Shown here in pieces: positions 5,470-6,258 of a stretch of 6,258 bases of DNA (the stretch's first letter is position 1; every line of letters begins with the position of its first letter). The DNA comes from Oscillospiraceae bacterium. GTDB taxonomy: Bacteria; Bacillota; Clostridia; Oscillospirales; Oscillospiraceae. The notes under the pieces were generated by a model. It was not told the origin of the DNA and searched no databases. It saw nothing but the letters and a program-made list of their open reading frames with translations. The position numbers were made by a program, and so were the translations under genes. The DNA is taken from NCBI GenBank assembly GCA_024404215.1, contig JAKSQI010000095.1, forward strand, positions 1 to 6,258. The letters are read 5' to 3'.

Positions 5470-5753
5470 ACGAAAATGAAGTACTGAATCTGGATGAAGA
5501 GATTCCCATTATTGAGCTGGAAGATGAGAACGGCGAGAAGGTTGAGTTTGAACTGCTGGACGTGCTTGAATATCGGGGTAAGGAGTACATCGTGGTTCTC
5601 CCCACTGACGATGACAGCACGGTCATTATCATGGAAATAGAACCCATTGATGAGGAATCCGAGCGTTATCTGCCGGTTCCCGATGAGGCTATCGTGGAAG
5701 CCGTTTACGAGCTCTTCAAGGAAAAGAACAAGGATTTATACGATTTTGAGTAA
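5466..5753 (+). CDS. DUF1292 family protein
   Basis: A 95-residue, strongly acidic, soluble protein of the DUF1292 (YrzB-like) family, widespread in Firmicutes and without an established function. The family pattern is visible: an acidic lead-in, then IELEDENGEKVEFELLDV and YRGKEYIVVLP (strands around residues 15-45), then an acidic helical end ending in LYDFE. Length is typical. The ATG overlaps the upstream stop (ATGA, 5466-5469), and a perfect AAGGAGG (5452-5458) lies seven bases before it within the upstream gene, so it is co-translated with the S11 protein. In many clostridia, to my knowledge, DUF1292 genes follow ruvX; here the partner is an envelope protein. A strong terminator follows at once. 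Confidence 0.9.
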   Translation: MNENEVLNLDEEIPIIELEDENGEKVEFELLDVLEYRGKEYIVVLPTDDDSTVIIMEIEPIDEESERYLPVPDEAIVEAVYELFKEKNKDLYDFE

Positions 5754-5757
5754 AACC

Positions 5758-5792
5758 AAAACAGCGGACCGGAAACCCGGTCCGCTGTTTTT
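5758..5792. terminator. Strong terminator between DUF1292 and convergent dnaE, probably bidirectional
   Basis: A perfect 12-bp stem, ACAGCGGACCGG (5761-5772) with CCGGTCCGCTGT (5777-5788), around AAAC, extended by three A-T pairs. The + strand tail is TTTTT-ATTTTA, ending the S11/DUF1292 unit. On the minus strand the stem is followed by TTTTGGTTTTA, so it probably also ends dnaE. The + tail overlaps the dnaE stop codon at 5791-5793. Confidence 0.92.
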
Positions 5793-6258
5793 ATTTTACC
5801 ACAACGTTTGCTTCGCCTAAGATTCTTTTGAGTTCGTCCAGAAGGGCCTGATGCAGCAGGCAACGGGAACCGCGGCGAACCTTGGTATCCTCAAAATAGA
5901 GGACTAAAGGTGTTGTACCTGGGAACATGGTCAGCACCCGCCGGATGCGGGGATAATCCGGACTGCTTTCACCGGGCAGCTTAAGCCAAAGCTTCTGACC
6001 GACCGTTGAAGCTTGTGGAGGTGCCTCTACCGGCATTTCGGTCGTCAGTGGACGAACGGAATCCACTACGAGCTGGGGGTCCTTTTCGTCCCGGACAGAC
6101 AGACGGCCGGAGATATATACCGGGGCTCCTGGGCCCAGATAGCTTCCGCATTGGTCCAAAACACGTTGGAAGCAGAGCAGCTCCATGGTGCCGCTGCCGT
6201 CATCCAGTGTAATATAGGCCATCATGGAGTTATTCTTGGTGGGCTTGGTTTTTACAGC
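5791..6258 (-). CDS. dnaE: DNA polymerase III subunit alpha, C-terminal part (5' end outside window)
   Basis: The last 155 residues of the replicative polymerase subunit DnaE. The frame is open to the right edge, and the residues before the internal ATG at 6225 (VKTKPTKNNS, then MMAYITLDDGSGTMELLCF) match the conserved start of the OB-fold domain, which binds single-stranded DNA near the end of DnaE. The OB strands continue through VYISGRLSVRDEKDPQLVVD. After a linker, the final part (LWLKLPGESSPDYPRIRRVLTMFPGTTPLVLYFED) is the small C-terminal domain common in Firmicute DnaE-type proteins. The ATG at 6225 is internal Met, not a start. Only this C-terminal part is visible, so the DnaE1 or DnaE3 subtype cannot be decided; PolC is unlikely because its OB domain is N-terminal. 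Confidence 0.9.
   Translation of the reverse strand, partial: AVKTKPTKNNSMMAYITLDDGSGTMELLCFQRVLDQCGSYLGPGAPVYISGRLSVRDEKDPQLVVDSVRPLTTEMPVEAPPQASTVGQKLWLKLPGESSPDYPRIRRVLTMFPGTTPLVLYFEDTKVRRGSRCLLHQALLDELKRILGEANVVVK

Noticed and set aside
5450..5647. Ser-rich minus-strand frame opposite DUF1292
   Set aside because: Its serine-rich composition is simply the complement of the Glu/Asp-rich codons of the DUF1292 gene.
5791..6225. A free-standing 144-residue OB-fold protein starting at ATG 6225
   Set aside because: The frame continues upstream to the window edge with conserved DnaE residues (VKTKPTKNNS), so this is the C-terminal part of DnaE and the Met is internal.

Overview
The window looks like chromosome from a Gram-positive, low-to-mid GC Firmicute. 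Clostridia, and probably the Oscillospirales, is the best guess. The signs are a DUF1292 protein, a PhoP/WalR-type two-component pair, an S11 carboxypeptidase-like protein with a C-terminal membrane anchor, strong AGGAGG-type ribosome binding sites and U-tailed intrinsic terminators. The lineage is inferred from gene content and style, not from a marker gene.

Layout. Positions 1 to about 400 hold the 3' end of an IS200/IS605-family tnpA on the + strand and a right end carrying four hairpins. The insertion sequence abuts the terminator of a convergent TauE/SafE-type permease gene (442-1224, minus). That permease has its own promoter, with a TGACC-N3-GGTCA inverted repeat between -35 and -10. 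Next, also on the minus strand, is a three-gene operon read from about 3846 down to 1345: a short ComEA-like helix-hairpin-helix membrane protein, an OmpR/PhoP-type response regulator coupled by an ATGA overlap, and a sensor histidine kinase. A hairpin at 1309-1342 terminates it. The kinase has no ATG, GTG or TTG start upstream of its first membrane helix, although the reading frame stays open there.

An AT-rich divergent intergenic region (3847-3993), containing two perfect palindromes, separates this operon from a + strand pair. The pair is an exported, membrane-anchored D-Ala-D-Ala carboxypeptidase-like (peptidase S11) protein and a DUF1292 protein, coupled by ATGA. The S11 protein keeps the SxxK motif but has lost the canonical SxN and KTG motifs. 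A strong hairpin (5758-5792) ends this pair and overlaps the stop codon of the convergent C-terminal end of DNA polymerase III alpha (dnaE), which runs off the right edge.

Functionally, the middle of the window is an envelope or signalling neighbourhood: sensor kinase and regulator, a membrane-tethered putative nucleic-acid-binding protein, and an exported wall-enzyme-like protein. I do not see a defence system, CRISPR array, RNA gene or clearly new multi-gene system. The best leads are the degenerate S11 protein paired with DUF1292, the missing kinase start codon, the operator-like repeat in the permease promoter, and the multi-hairpin right end of the insertion sequence.
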